Assembly: GCF_000003815.2 (NCBI RefSeq)
Contig: NC_049979.1
Span: 19,974,291-20,038,290 of the forward strand
DNA from: Branchiostoma floridae
Lineage: Eukaryota; Chordata; Leptocardii; Amphioxiformes; Branchiostomatidae
Reading direction: 5' to 3'
DNA: 64,000 bases
In this document: piece after piece, positions 36,384-47,880 of the stretch
Position numbering within the stretch: the first letter of the stretch is position 1
Layout: each line of letters begins with the position of its first letter
Made by a program: the position numbers and the translations under genes
The notes under the pieces: generated by a model
What the model was told of the DNA's origin: nothing
Databases searched by the model: none
What the model saw: only the letters and a program-made list of their open reading frames with translations

Positions 36384-37200
36384 CTTTTCTTTCATACCAA
36401 TCTCTCCCTTATCTTATACTGGTTAAACGCAACAATCTATATCGAAGCCAATGAACCATGGGAATCTATTGAAGTTCGGAAATGAATCATTATTTTTTAA
36501 CAGTGGTGTTTGCTAAAATTGTAAATAATTTTCTGTGGGTGAACAGTGAACAATGTTGTCCAGAGTGCCTCATCTTTCGAGGTGGACGGATGCCTACACT
36601 TGATCAAATACAGGCCTGGGATGCAAAAAAATCCATACAGTCGGATTAGGTTTAATTTATTTAGATCTATTCTGACTACTCAACTTTCCATGATATTGCA
36701 TATAATGTGTATTTCATTTACTAATTGATATGATTTATTTGATTCGATATTGTATCGTTTTATGGGGGAACGTGTCTAAAAGTTGAGACAGCGTTGGTGT
36801 AATAATAAATGTAATGCCCATACTTGTTTCGTTCCAACTTTTTTCATCCGAACAAAATTTGCAGTTAGAGGCCGCAGTTACGGCTGATACATCATTTTGA
36901 AAATTTTTGAAAATGTTCGTTACATGTTTCAGAGCAGTTTAATTTAATTCTACATGTTTCAGAGTAGTCTGAAACATGGCTAAACTTTACAATAAAAATG
37001 AAGCTCCGATTTATGAAATTTTTAGAGATATTTATGATATAGATATTTTTGGAACTTAAATGGACAGAAATATTACGCACAGGGTAATTTATGCGGACAT
37101 ATTTTTGCCTCTGTTAAAACGGAGATGATGTTTACTGCTGCGTTTAGAACGTTCAATTCGGACTACGAATGACATACAACAAGTCATTCAAGTCTGTAAC
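36384..37200. other. 3' flank of kinase gene 1
   Basis: No gene. The segment 36627-36756 (ATACAGTCGGATTAGG, TAGATCTAT, TTGATATGATTTATTTGAT) is closely related to 54240-54370 downstream of kinase gene 3, marking the right-hand limit of a duplicated unit. A possible polyadenylation signal, AATAAA, lies at about 36800-36806. Confidence 0.5.
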
Positions 37201-37209
37201 GTTGACGAC

Positions 37210-37731
37210 TATATATACGCCACCACCATTCCTTTTCACTCTCATGCTGACTTGAAGGGGAAGAAGTCTCACGTGCGGGCGAATCGGACGCCTTGAATTG
37301 GAGTAAATTTAACGTTGTTCTACCAAATCAGTACATTTTAAGATAAGAAAAGAGGCTCTCTGCGACATAGATATCCGCTTTCCTATATCTTTTACAATTT
37401 ACAGTACACAGTATATTGTTTTGCTCATTCATTTTGCGGCTTCTTTGTAGTATTTATAGTATGGAGTTTTTTGGTTGGACGAAAATTGATGCACGCGGAT
37501 GTCAATCATTTAATGAAGTCAGATTGGCCTTTCGGAAGTCTTGTGACTGGAAAAGTTTCAGGGCGAAGTTCATGAGGCAAAGGTCAGGTCTGTTTGTTGG
37601 TTCGGGGCCAGTATCCAGGATAGGGACTATGAAGTACAGGCTTGGCGAAGTTTTTATTCGACTCGCACGTTTTTTAATGAACTCGTTTGTTGGTATTTAG
37701 TCCGGGATCATCAAGGCGGATCTTGTAACAG
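37210..37731 (+). promoter_or_regulatory. Candidate promoter and first exon for kinase gene 2
   Basis: A TATATATAC box at 37210-37218 is followed, 520 bases on, by a strong donor AACAG|GTAAGT at 37732. The next suitable acceptor in line is TTTTTGTCCAG at 38955, just before the leader of gene 2. The included 80-codon frame (from 37460) has no recognisable relatives. This gene structure is inference. Confidence 0.4.
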
Positions 37732-38039
37732 GTAAGTACAAACATGTTTGTCAATTTTTCTATTTTGCCAGCTTTTCGTTTTCTTTGTGTGTACTACTTT
37801 TTTTAGTGTATCATAGCTCTTTGGACAGGGAACTGGTATTAAACTGGTCACAAATGGAAAAAAAATATGTAGCTCATTTAAATTCAAAGAAATTTGTAAC
37901 ACTTTTCAATGATGATGTACATCAAATCACTGCTTACACTCTTAACAGCCTCTTTGTCACTTGATGCATGAAACGAGAAGACTTCCTCCAGCGTCATCTC
38001 ACTGTGTCAAACGAATAAAACAACAGGTAATTCAATACA

Positions 38040-38450
38040 GTCTGTGTCAGCTCTAGCCAATAGCAGCCTCGTGCCGTGATGCAGGAAAGAGAACGAAGTT
38101 CCCCTAACTATTGTACTCAGTAACAGTTGATAGCGTGTCAGACACAAATGACTCATGTAGCAGAACAGTAAATAGGATACATCGGCATGCCTTCATAACA
38201 AGGAACAACAGAATTACATAGTGTACAAAATAAATAGTCATATGTCTCTTAGTAAATGCTTTGCTCTGAGATAGAGTATACATTGGAATCAACTTGTTAC
38301 TCTCTACGTAGTGGGTAGTCATCATCGTGCTAAGCTAGATGACGTCCGTTGGTTATTTTGTAGCTTAACTGGACTCAGTTTCAATCACACTTGTCGAACT
38401 TTACTTTTACTTGATGTTGAGGAAATCAACATTACGCCTCAGACATATAT
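38040..38450. repeat. Segment upstream of kinase gene 2 that recurs at 59.46-59.83 kb
   Basis: Shared landmarks in order are AGCAGAACA, TGTACAAAATA, GTAGTGGG, TAGATGACGTC and GTTGAGGAAATC or GTTGAGCGAATC. The similarity is colinear over about 380 bases with indels. It lies within the presumed leader intron. Confidence 0.6.
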
Positions 38451-38719
38451 ATTATACTTGTACTTGTTTTCAAATATTTAGCCGAAAGTTACTAAAATGT
38501 TGGGTGGAAACACAGAGAGATGGGTAGGATGATTCATAGGCGCGACCAGATGGTCACTTACAATCGGACCATTTCGTATGCTTATTCAAGCACATTGTAA
38601 TATGGATCCATGGTTTTATATTTCTACCAAAAGAGAAGTACCAACTAACACAGTTTAGCCAACTAAAAAAAAAACACTACCGGAAATTTGTTTCCCATGT
38701 TATAGATCAGCCCAACTAC

Positions 38720-38895
38720 GACGTACTTACGTACTATCTCGTCGCGTTGTACCACTGATAGTTCGGCTAACAACAACAACAACAACAACAAGGCGTAAGT
38801 ACTTTTTAAAGGCACCGTTTTCGTGTGAGATCTTCAGATCAGTTGTATCCTTGATGTCGAGGACATGCACTTGCTTTTCAAAGGCACCTTTTCAA
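38720..38895 (+). promoter_or_regulatory. Partial B-C module upstream of kinase gene 2
   Basis: CGTTGTACCACTGATAGTTC followed by a (CAA)n tract and two diverged GGCACC units (GGCACCGTTTTC, GGCACCTTTTC). Only the B and C parts of the module are visible here, and C is not expanded. Confidence 0.55.
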
Positions 38896-38955
38896 CATGA
38901 ATTTTTCAATTGGAAGAGTCGTACAAGTAAATTTGTTGTTTTGGTTTTTGTCCAG

Positions 38956-39079
38956 CCCTAAGAGAGGAAGAACAAGAAAGTGGTGTACACCGAAGAGAAG
39001 TGACGAGAAATGGAAAGAACCAGTCAGAAGCGAAAGAAAACGTGGTTTATACAGAGGCCCGTTGCTATAGGAAGATAAG
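38956..39079 (+). promoter_or_regulatory. Leader of kinase gene 2 after a 3' splice site
   Basis: TTTTTGTCCAG ends at 38955. The leader keeps AAGCGAAAGAAAACGTGGTT and ends AGGAAGATAAGATG, as in gene 1, so a frame reading EAKENVV and ending KIR closes with a TGA that overlaps the start as ATGA. The first half is rearranged relative to genes 1 and 3. Confidence 0.55.
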
Positions 39080-41791
39080 ATGACGCTGCGTGTGACGTTT
39101 TGTACTGTACTTTTGCTGCTATCGGGCGTCCAGGCTTATCAGGACCTTCTTATTTCGGGTGAAAACGTCGAAATACCCGAGGATGTGTCAGTTGGTAGCA
39201 CAGTGGTGCGGCTCAGAGATTTTCTTGATGCCAGCTTTAGTTCTGCAAAAGACGGCAATGGGACGTTTTGGTCGGTAAACATCACCACAGGGGACGATTC
39301 GGGGCGGTTTGGGTTTCGTGCGGAGAACTTGGCGTTGATCGTTGCGGCTCCGCTGGACTACAAGTTAGAGCCGCGGTACAACCTGACGGTGGAGTTGACT
39401 GATAACGGCAACGATAACGTTCTGTACGTGACCCTTGTCATCGTAGTCATGGACGTGCAGGGATACCCGCCATTCTATAACAAACGGTGTGAAACGCCAG
39501 TCCTTCCGGGCAGAGAGAGCGACAGGATCCTCGGGGATCATACCGTACTCAGCAGCGATGACGGGTTTTATGCGTCTTTTAACGGAGAGAGAGTGGCGTC
39601 GTACAGAGACTATCTTCAGTACGGTATGCCTATGACGTACGCAGCTAATTTCGTCTTCAACGGTGATTGTTCCGTAAGATTCGTCGGTAGCGCAAAGGAA
39701 TTCACAAATTCAGACGAGACTTTAATAGCTGCAGTGCTTCAAGGACCACGACAACAAGGCAGGATCGAACTCATATGTCATGACCGAGATGGAAGGAGTA
39801 AAGGGTACATCACTATATTGGACATTTCCCTCGACGACGGCTTGCCTCAATGGGCGCAAAGTCGTCAGTTCCAAACGGACGAAGGTGCCCGATTTTTCTT
39901 TATCATAGAGTTACTTGAGATGTGGTCCACATCACCATACTGGATACGATGTGGCGGCAACGTGGAGTCTCTCAGTGGAGACGGGACCAATCTGTTTGAG
40001 TGGACATTTCACTACAACGTAACAGGATGTCCCGAGGGCTGGTATGGTGCGTACTGTGACAATGATTGCGTTTGTAAGAACGGTGCCCGTTGCCATGGCT
40101 TTAACGGTGCGTGTGAGTGCCGTCCGGGCTGGAGAGGACGAGCCTGTGACGTCTCCTGGCCTGAGGTCGTCATCATTGCGTCACCTGGCGAGTCTGCCGT
40201 GAAGTACATCGGTACCAATCTGACTTTGACCTGCCTGGCCCCACACATCCACGTAGCAAATATGACATGGGTTTATCGAGCAGGAAAAAGACATGACGAC
40301 ACAAAGGTTATTAAAGAAGGGACAGTACAGAACAGTTCCATCATCTTTCAGCCGATCCTAGAATCAGTTAACGGCAGATATAGTTGCATGGTACAGGACG
40401 AAGATGGTGAACTGTTTAATGCGACTTTCACTCTAAACGTCACGGAATGCCGACCCAACTATTATGGGGAAGATTGCAGCCAAGTGTGTGACTGTGAGTA
40501 CGGAGGGACGTGTGACAGGTGGGAGGGTTGTCTGTGTCCTCCGGGCCGTCATGGAGACAGGTGTGAGCACATATGCGCACCTGGCACATTCGGGTGGAAC
40601 TGTAGCATGAACTGCAATTGTGAAAACAACGCCAGGTGTGATCCAGTCAATGGCAGCTGCATTTGTGCTGAAGGACAGTCGGGTGAGTTTTGTCAGATCG
40701 TCTCCATTCCAGGTAATAATCAAGTCGTCGTTGTAGTGTTGGCGTCCGTTATCCCGACGATTGCTATTGTCGGTTGTATCGTGACTGGAGTCCTGGTAAA
40801 ACGACATCACCGTCGCCCAAGAAGTCCGGAACACCCAACAGTGGACTTAGAAATGACGCCCCTCATGGAAACCTTTTCATCATGGGAAGTAGAGAAAGAG
40901 GACATTCGTCTCGAGCACATGATCGGTGAGGGAGAGTTCGGCCATGTCGTGCGGGGAAGACTGCGCGTGCCCGAAGGATACGAGGTTTTGGTGGCCGCCA
41001 AAAGTATCCGGCCTGACCGCATGACAGCCTCTGCTGTCCGTGACTTTCGCCGCGAAATGACCATCCTCACCAGGATCCACGAGGACAAAGATGGACACCC
41101 GAATGTGGTGAGGCTTTATGGGGTCGTGACTAAGTCTGAGCCTCAGTACATTCTTGTAGAGTACGCGAGCCATGAGGACCTGCGGCGGTACCTGTGGAGT
41201 CTGCGTGAACATCTCAAGACCACGGGGAATAGCAAACTGCTGGAACGGCTAGGTTTTGCTTGTGACGTTGCCAGTGGCTTATCGGAGCTGGCACGTCTGA
41301 AGATCGTGCACCGGGACATCGCAGCTCGTAATGTCGTCATCAGCGACAGGAAGGTGGCCAAGATTGCGGATTTCGGGCTGTCGCGCGATGTTTATGTTTC
41401 GTCGGCGTACGAACGCACCAACCTGGGCGGGGAGGAGGAACTGTTGCCGCTGAAGTGGATGGCCGTGGAGTCGTTACGGGACGGGGTGTACACGTGCGAG
41501 AGTGACGTGTGGTCGTACGGCGTGCTGCTTTGGGAGATCGCCAGCTTTGGGGAGGAGCCGCGCTATGCTGGTGGTCCGATGCACCCGGACGTGTGCACAC
41601 TGTTGGAGCTGCTGAGGAAAGGAGTCCGCCTGCAGCAGCCGGAGAACTGTCCCAAGTCTGTGTACCGCATCATCAGGTCCTGCTGGATAGTCGACCCATC
41701 GAAGCGACCGACGCCTGATGAACTGTTCCAGAAGATAGACCAAATGAGGCCTCAAAGACAAGCTGCGATCCTGGTCAATAGGATTTTATGA
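39080..41791 (+). CDS. Receptor tyrosine kinase, tandem copy 2 (cadherin-like/EGF/Ig/EGF2/TM/TK)
   Basis: A 903-residue receptor kinase with the same architecture as copy 1 and an intact catalytic set (Lys641, HRD 744-746, DFG, APE-equivalent VES). It is the most divergent copy in the unassigned region: residues about 155-260 read FNGERVASYRDYLQYGMP where copies 1 and 3 read YVNGE(V/I)IYSYAYDYLQT. EGF1 starts at Cys317 (CPEGWYGAYCDNDCVC). It carries GTFWSVNIT near residue 65, shared with copy 3 and absent from copy 1. Kinase differences from copies 1 and 3 are few and mild (RLYGVV, ASHEDLRR, WMAVES, VYRII). It has one uninterrupted coding exon, a short C-tail ending VNRIL, and probably sits at the cell surface as an active receptor. 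The ligand is unknown. Confidence 0.93.
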   Translation: MTLRVTFCTVLLLLSGVQAYQDLLISGENVEIPEDVSVGSTVVRLRDFLDASFSSAKDGNGTFWSVNITTGDDSGRFGFRAENLALIVAAPLDYKLEPRYNLTVELTDNGNDNVLYVTLVIVVMDVQGYPPFYNKRCETPVLPGRESDRILGDHTVLSSDDGFYASFNGERVASYRDYLQYGMPMTYAANFVFNGDCSVRFVGSAKEFTNSDETLIAAVLQGPRQQGRIELICHDRDGRSKGYITILDISLDDGLPQWAQSRQFQTDEGARFFFIIELLEMWSTSPYWIRCGGNVESLSGDGTNLFEWTFHYNVTGCPEGWYGAYCDNDCVCKNGARCHGFNGACECRPGWRGRACDVSWPEVVIIASPGESAVKYIGTNLTLTCLAPHIHVANMTWVYRAGKRHDDTKVIKEGTVQNSSIIFQPILESVNGRYSCMVQDEDGELFNATFTLNVTECRPNYYGEDCSQVCDCEYGGTCDRWEGCLCPPGRHGDRCEHICAPGTFGWNCSMNCNCENNARCDPVNGSCICAEGQSGEFCQIVSIPGNNQVVVVVLASVIPTIAIVGCIVTGVLVKRHHRRPRSPEHPTVDLEMTPLMETFSSWEVEKEDIRLEHMIGEGEFGHVVRGRLRVPEGYEVLVAAKSIRPDRMTASAVRDFRREMTILTRIHEDKDGHPNVVRLYGVVTKSEPQYILVEYASHEDLRRYLWSLREHLKTTGNSKLLERLGFACDVASGLSELARLKIVHRDIAARNVVISDRKVAKIADFGLSRDVYVSSAYERTNLGGEEELLPLKWMAVESLRDGVYTCESDVWSYGVLLWEIASFGEEPRYAGGPMHPDVCTLLELLRKGVRLQQPENCPKSVYRIIRSCWIVDPSKRPTPDELFQKIDQMRPQRQAAILVNRIL

Positions 41792-42540
41792 CTTTTCTTT
41801 CAGACTAATTTCTCCAATATAGAAGTTAAACTTATCAATCTACCAGTATTTTAAGCCGATGAACCATGAAAATCTATTGGTTATTCTTTATAAAAGCCTA
41901 GGCATATCTTTTTAACTATCTTTTTCTGCCATGGACGCCTCTTGTATTACACAGCATGCAATGACAAGCAATACAATTAGAAAAATAGCCCTCGACGGTG
42001 AGTTTATGTGGTTCAGCACCTTTTTATGCACTTTCGGGCGTGACGCCTACGTGGCCACGTATGTACCTACCCTGCGTATACCGGGATATTTGGGCACGGC
42101 CGGACCCAGGATATTTTTAAACTCGCAATTAAAATCGAACTGGTACCTGGTGATAAATAGACGCCGTGACATAATCCTGAAAACACCGAGGTATTCGTCA
42201 GTGCCCCGGGACAAATTTGTGGCTTCTGTGCCCGACCGGGACTACACATCCGACGGACGCCGGCGCCATTGTGGCCGTAGCATAAGTTACTGTAGAGGCA
42301 ACATGATCAAACGAATGGAACACATGGAAAATACTTTAATTCAATAGTGGTAAATCATAGGAATTTCATTCTTGTGGCATTTGGATGTTAAGTAAAGGTA
42401 AACATCATTAGACTTAAATCATGCAAATAGGGGACTCATTTAAATCATTTGCTAGGGCATGCTAAAATTACCTTCTTTGCTCAGATCAGGCTTTCAGACA
42501 TTGAGCATTTGTTATTTTGTCAGAGTCATAGTACTTAAAC
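41792..42540. other. 3' flank of kinase gene 2
   Basis: No recognised gene. A 138-codon plus-strand frame at 41931-42347 has no domain or relative I can name and is not repeated downstream of genes 1 or 3, so I do not call it. Confidence 0.4.
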
Positions 42541-42544
42541 CGAG

Positions 42545-42990
42545 TAAGCCGTAGGTTAGGTGAGATACGCACGTGATAGCTCGCACAGGTACCTCGTAGT
42601 TGGCGTCGTAATTGAATTTTTACTGGAATGTAAAATCATAGATAAGATATCGTTGCGTTGTACCACTGATAGTTTGCGTGACAACAAGAACAACAACAAC
42701 AACAACAAATAATGCTGTTACCTATCATTATCATGCCCATTCCATTTGTAATGTCTTTGTCTCCGTCAGCATGATAGCTAGTCCTTTGTAATAGCCACAG
42801 ATTTGTTGGACACCCCAACCAATAAAACAACAACAACAACAACAACATGGTAGCCTGAAATACACTCTTTTGTACGGCCACCATTTCCGTGTGGGACTTT
42901 TCGTTGTGTCTCCGTGGCGCCGAGGACATTAAAAGGCACCATTTCCTTCTGTAGGTACCATTTGGTTTTAAAAGCACCATTTCCGTGTAA
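42545..42990 (+). promoter_or_regulatory. B-C module copy, 42.5 kb
   Basis: It begins near GAGTAAGCCGTAGGTTAGG, holds ATCGTTGCGTTGTACCACTG, two (CAA)n tracts (about 42684-42710 and 42822-42848) and four CACCATTTCC units with CGTGTGGGACTTTTCGTTGT between them. It matches the B-C part of the modules at 31.4, 46.6 and 47.6 kb. Confidence 0.6.
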
Positions 42991-44039
42991 ATTCTCTCTG
43001 CAGGCAGCTGGTTTTAAATCAGGCATCCGTTTGCATGGATATCTAATGATATGCCATTACCATTCTTTGTCGATGTCAGTTGTTTGAGAGTCCTTTTAAT
43101 GGACTTTCATCCTTTATGTAAATTAGATCGTGATTTGCCACTGATCATCTGATTATGTCCATGATCACTTAAGCTATCTAGATACTAATTGATAATCATG
43201 ACGACCATAATCTGGACCAGCTGTGGTCATGATTTTGGGTGGTAGATAGCTCTTTGGGAAGAGAGTAAGTGGTATAGGTTTGGTCTCCCTAGCTGCTTGC
43301 TTGGGAACTGCAGGGGTCGGTATAGTGTCAGATTTCAAAATGGAATAACTCAAGAAGGGGTTGATGGATCGTCATGATTTTTGGTATGTAGATAGCTTAT
43401 TAAGTGATGCTTCATATAGTTGAATAATAATTATGCAAATTGGGATCTAATTTGCATAAATAACGAGGAAATTGTAGGGCTATTGCAACGTGTGACATTG
43501 GTAAATGAGTTAGAGAAGGATATTGATAGACGAACATCATGCAAAGTATTCTGTATGTTCCATGTTGCAATTAGCCCTCAGGCAAGAACTTGCAAACTTT
43601 CTTTCTTTAAAATATTACAAGAATAGATGTTCAACACTCCAGTGACATACACATCACACATGTACCTCTCCACCCTCCCTACAAAGACTAATGATTAGAT
43701 TTTGGGCACCCTAGTAAGTCATTGCCATAAAATTTACACAAGCTCTTAATATTTCATGGAGGTATTAGGTCACCAAACTCTAGTTGATAAGACTTCGTGT
43801 GACTTTGTCAAATAACATATGAAATAAAATCTTTATGTCTACAGACATCTTTTTACATAACAAACCTGGTTTATTTGGCAAAGGTATGTGTTCGTGGAAC
43901 TCTAGTTTTAGGTTTTGGCAGTTTGCTGACCAACTGTTGTTTGAATGGAAGGTGAATCGGTTGTACAATATTTTCGTGCACTATCCTACGAAATGTGACA
44001 ATTAAAGCTTCTTTGTTGGATTCTCTCCTTTACTGTCAA

Positions 44040-44464
44040 CATGCCTAAGATGTTAAACATTGTTGCACTGCCTGTCACGGTATCGCATCCGAGGGCAAAC
44101 CTGGCTTGCTGCTCCGTTCTGCACCACTTGGCGCTTTCCCTGCTCGCTTGGTTGTTCCCAGTAACATTGCATTTTTCTTGTCCAAACTGTTGTCATTGGG
44201 TTCAAGTTTCCCACGTCGCGATCGGTGGCTTTGACAGCTTGACTCAAGCTACAATACAAGTAAAGTGAAAGGTAAACCGCTTAGACGGTATTTGCAACTG
44301 CTCTCTCGTTACGGAGTCATTTATGCACTGATCTTTGCAGACAGTAGTGGCATTGACAGATCAGCACTGCAAGCTTGAAGGTCGCTGACGTCGACGTTGT
44401 CGCCAACTTGTCTCACAGGTGGGAATGTAATCTACATACACTAGTACAAGTTCTAGGTAAGGGA
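44040..44464 (+). promoter_or_regulatory. Module A, left half (interrupted by a satellite element)
   Basis: It contains TTGCTGCTCCGTTCTGCACC, CGCTTTCCCTGCTCGCTTGG, AACTGTTGTCATTGGGTTCA and the donor-like GTGAAAG|GTAAACC. The same series is present at 48.22-48.55 kb. It stops at TTCTAGGTAAGGGA where the next element begins; the other half resumes at 46307 with ATGAAGCTGTCTTCTGTCGC. Unbroken versions of this junction exist at 47.41 and 48.69 kb. Confidence 0.6.
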
Positions 44465-46306
44465 ACTAGAAAGGCCGACATTTGCTTGGGAGCAAATACA
44501 GCATATTGCAATCCATCTTCATATGCATGCCAATCCCAAATTTAACAATTTTTGATTGATGTACACCATAGGTGTGAATAGAGCCCTGTGGCTACATAAC
44601 ATAGGCACCTTCATACCAAATTTCAGACCATTTGGTTTTCATTCATGGGTACAAGAGCCAAAACTTAACATTTTTAGTCCGTAAATGGCAAAAAATCCCA
44701 AAATTCATCAATTTAAAGTATTGTATGCCCAAAGTGAAAATGAAGTACTGTGGGTACTTGCCAGACACACTTTCGTGCCGAATTTCAGGTCATTAGGTTT
44801 TCATACAAGGGTATAGGAGCCAAAAGTATTCATTTTTTGTCAAAAATAGCCAAAACCCTAAAATAACTCATTTTTAAAGTGATCTATGGAGAAAGAGATG
44901 ATGGTTTTCTGTGCTGATATGTCCAATGCACCTCTGTACCAAATTTCAGGTCATTATGGTTTAATACCAGGGCACAGGGGCCCAAAATATATATATTTTG
45001 TCTAAAAATGACCAAAAACCCTAAATATCAAAATTTCTAAGGCCTCTATCAAAAAAGTGAAAAAAACACCTGGGGGTATTTGCTATCCCTACCGCCATGC
45101 CAAATTTCAGCTCATTTGCCACAAAAGTGAAAAAGTTGAATCGACTTGAAGATTTTGACAGGAGAAGAAGAAACTCAGCAAAAACTAGAAAGGCCGACAT
45201 TTGCTTAGGAGCAAATACAGCATATTGCAATCCATCTTCATCCTTGAGAAAATCCCAAAATTCAACAATTTGAAATAATGTTTGCTGAAAGGGAAAAGGA
45301 AGTACTGTGGGCACTTGTCCTACACACCTTCATGCCGAATTTTAGGTCATTTGGTTTCAATATAAGGGCATAGGAGCCAAAAATATACATTTTTAGTTAA
45401 AAATGGCTAAAAATCCCAAAGTAACTCATTTTATAAGTGCTCTATGAAGAAAGTGTTGATGGGGTCCTGTTGTCATATGTCCAATTTACCTTTGTACCAA
45501 ATTTCAGGTCATTTGGTTTACATACAAGGGCAAAGAAGCCAAAATATACATTTTTTAGTCAAAAATGACTGAAAACCCCAAAATAACTCATTTTTCAAGT
45601 GATCTATGAAGAAAGTGTCGATGGGGTCCTGTGAGCATATGTTCAATGCACCTCTGTACCAAATTTCAGGTCATTTGGTTTCTATACAAGGGCATAGGAG
45701 CAAAAAATATACATTTTTAGTAAAAAATGGCCAAAAACCCTAAAATAACTCATTTTTGGAGTAAACAATGAATGAAGCGTTGATGGGGTTCTGTGGTCAT
45801 ATGTCAAACGCACCCATGTACCAAATTTCAGGTCATTTGGTTTTAATACAAGGGCATAGGAGCCAAAAATATACATTTTTAGTCAAAAATGGCCAAAACC
45901 CCTAAAATAACTCATTTTTGAAGTGATCTATGAAGAAAGTGTTGATGGTTTTCTGTGCTCATATGTCCAATGCACCTCTGTACCAAATTTCAGGTCATTA
46001 GCTTGTAATACCAGGGCACAGGGGCCCAAAATATATATATTTTGTCTAAAAATGACCAAAAACCCTAAATATCACAAATTCTAAGGCCTCTATTAAGAAA
46101 GTGAAAAAAACGCCTAGGGGTATTTGCTATCCCTGCCTTCATGCCAAATTTCAGCTCATTTGGCCCAAAAATGAAAAAGTTGAATCCATTTGAAGATTTA
46201 TTCAGGAGAAACAAAGAAAAAACAGTATATTGCAATCCCATACTATGTATGGATTGCAATATAACAATATATTGCAATCCCATACTATGTATGGATTGCA
46301 ATATAA
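44465..46306. mobile_element. 1.84-kb element of about 160-bp tandem monomers
   Basis: Eight to nine monomers carry a shared core (ACCAAATTTCAGGTCATTTG, then an AAATATACATTTTTAGTCAA stretch and AACTCATTTTT). Cores lie at about 44781, 44941, 45101, 45337, 45499, 45661, 45823, 45984 and 46144, so the period is 159-162 bp with one longer step. The longer step is a second copy of the 5' end sequence (ACTAGAAAGGCCGACATTTG at 44466 and 45184). The right end holds two tandem palindromes. ATTGCAATCCAT at the left and ATGGATTGCAAT at the right are inverted. No protein is encoded. The layout recalls helitron-related mini-elements with central satellite cores, which is an analogy only. Confidence 0.75.
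46224..46305. repeat. Two tandem about 40-bp palindromes
   Basis: Arms ATATTGCAATCCCATAC and GTATGGATTGCAATAT flank a TAT loop, and the whole unit is repeated once. One base is unpaired in each stem. It forms the right end of the 160-bp-monomer element. Confidence 0.85.
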
Positions 46307-46970
46307 TGAAGCTGTCTTCTGTCGCTGTGAACAGGGTTTGAAAAGCTACATAGAAAGTTAGTATGCGGTTATTATTTTAGAAAACATGCACTGATGTCTC
46401 CTGTTTATATGTAAAACGACAAAAACAGTGTTATGCACTTTAATACTGACAGAAGTTTGCCCTTAAGCTTAATGAATTCTTAAGGCTTACTTAAACCGAG
46501 TAAGCCTTAAGTTGGGTGCAACTTGGGTGAACTTCACTCGTGATAACTCGCAATGGTGCCTCGTACGTGGCGGAAGTACGTCGTAATTGAATTTTTACAG
46601 GAATGAAAAATCATAGATAATATGTCCTACGGTTGCGTTGTACTACTGATAGTTCGCCTAACAGCAACAACAACAACTAATGTTGTTTGTTACCTATTAT
46701 TATCCTGTCCATGTCAAACTCCATTTGTATTGTCTTTGTCTCCGTCAACATAGCTAGTCCTTTGTAATAGCCACAAACTTGTTGGACAGCCCAACCGATA
46801 AATAAAACAACAACAACATGGTAGCCTGAAATACGTCATTTGTACAGGCACCATTTCCGTGTGAGACCTTTCGTTGTGTCTCCATGCCATGGTGTCGAGG
46901 ACATGTAAAGGTACCATTTCCCTCAAAAGGCACCATTTCCTTCAAAAGGCACAATCACCACATTCTCTCC
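46307..46970 (+). promoter_or_regulatory. Module A (right half) plus B-C module, 46.3-47.0 kb
   Basis: It continues the module broken at 44464: ATGAAGCTGTCTTCTGTCGC, TTTGAAAAGCTACAT, then B (GTTGCGTTGTACTACTGATA with (CAA)n) and C (four or five GGCACCATTTCC-type units with GTGTGAGACCTTTCGTTGTG). Confidence 0.6.
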
Positions 46971-47029
46971 CTCGGCAGTGGAGATGAAAATAAAATAGAA
47001 ATGAGTAGTTGTTTACGAGTTGTTTTCCA

Positions 47030-47180
47030 GCTGCTTTCGAATTCTGATCGGTTGTGCGTGCTTGTTTTGACAGGTTTTAGGCGGTTTCGAGTTGCTTTCG
47101 GTGTTATTCGAGTTGTTCCCGGTAGATTTCAAGTTGTTTACCGCTGTTTTCGGTTGTTTTCGGTAGTTTTCGGTATTTAG
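47030..47180. repeat. Low-complexity TTTTCGGTTGT-type repeat
   Basis: About ten imperfect units of TTTCGGTTGTT or GTTTTCGGTAG follow each other at 11-13 base spacing. No gene is recognised in it. Confidence 0.65.
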
Positions 47181-47189
47181 TGAGACCGG

Positions 47190-47880
47190 AAGCAAACTGT
47201 TGTCATTGGGTTCAAGTTTCCCACGTCAGTTGCTTTGACAGCTCGCCTCAAGTTACAAGTAAAGTGAAGAGGCAGGTAAACCAGTTAGACTGCGTTTGCA
47301 GACAGTAGTGACATTGACAGATCAGCACTGCAAGCTTGAAGATCACTGACGTTGTCGCCAACTTTTCGTCACAGGTGGGAATATAATCTTTTTAGTGTAC
47401 AGGTTCGAGGAAATGAAGCTGTCTTCTGTCGCTGTGAACTGGATTGAAAAGCTACATGAAGGTATTACGCAGTTCTTATTTTAGAGAACATACACTGATG
47501 TCTCCTGTTTATATGCAAAACGACAAAAAAGTGTCCTACACTTACTGACAGAAGCTTGCTCTTGTGCTTAATGATTCTTCTGGTTTTCAAAATGGCGATA
47601 ACGCCGAAAATGTCGTTGCGTTGCACTACTGATAGTTGCCTAACAACAACAACAACTAATTTTGTTACCCATTAATATCCTGTCCTTGTCAAATTCCATT
47701 TGAATTGTCTTTGTCTTCGTCAGCATGGCTAGTCCTTTGTAATAGCCACAAACTTGTTTGGCAACCGATAAATAAAACAACAACACCAACAACACGGTAT
47801 CCTGAAACTCCTTTTGTACAGGCACCATTTCCGTATGAGACCTTTCGTTGTGCCTCCATGCCATGGTGTCGAGGACATGT
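47190..47880 (+). promoter_or_regulatory. Complete A-B module copy, 47.2-47.9 kb
   Basis: AACTGTTGTCATTGGGTTCA, donor-like GAGGCAG|GTAAACC, CACTGCAAGCTTGAAGATCA, GTCACAG|GTGGGAAT, GAAATGAAGCTGTCTTCTGT, then B with CGTTGCGTTGCACTACTGAT and CAACAACAACAAC. It runs directly into the large C array. Confidence 0.6.

Noticed and set aside
35932-36395. Arg/Pro-rich antisense frames within the kinase domains
   Set aside because: They recur at the same place in all three copies because the sense strand is conserved and GC-rich.
41931-42347. 138-codon open frame downstream of kinase gene 2
   Set aside because: No domain, no signal peptide, no relatives, and no counterpart after genes 1 or 3.
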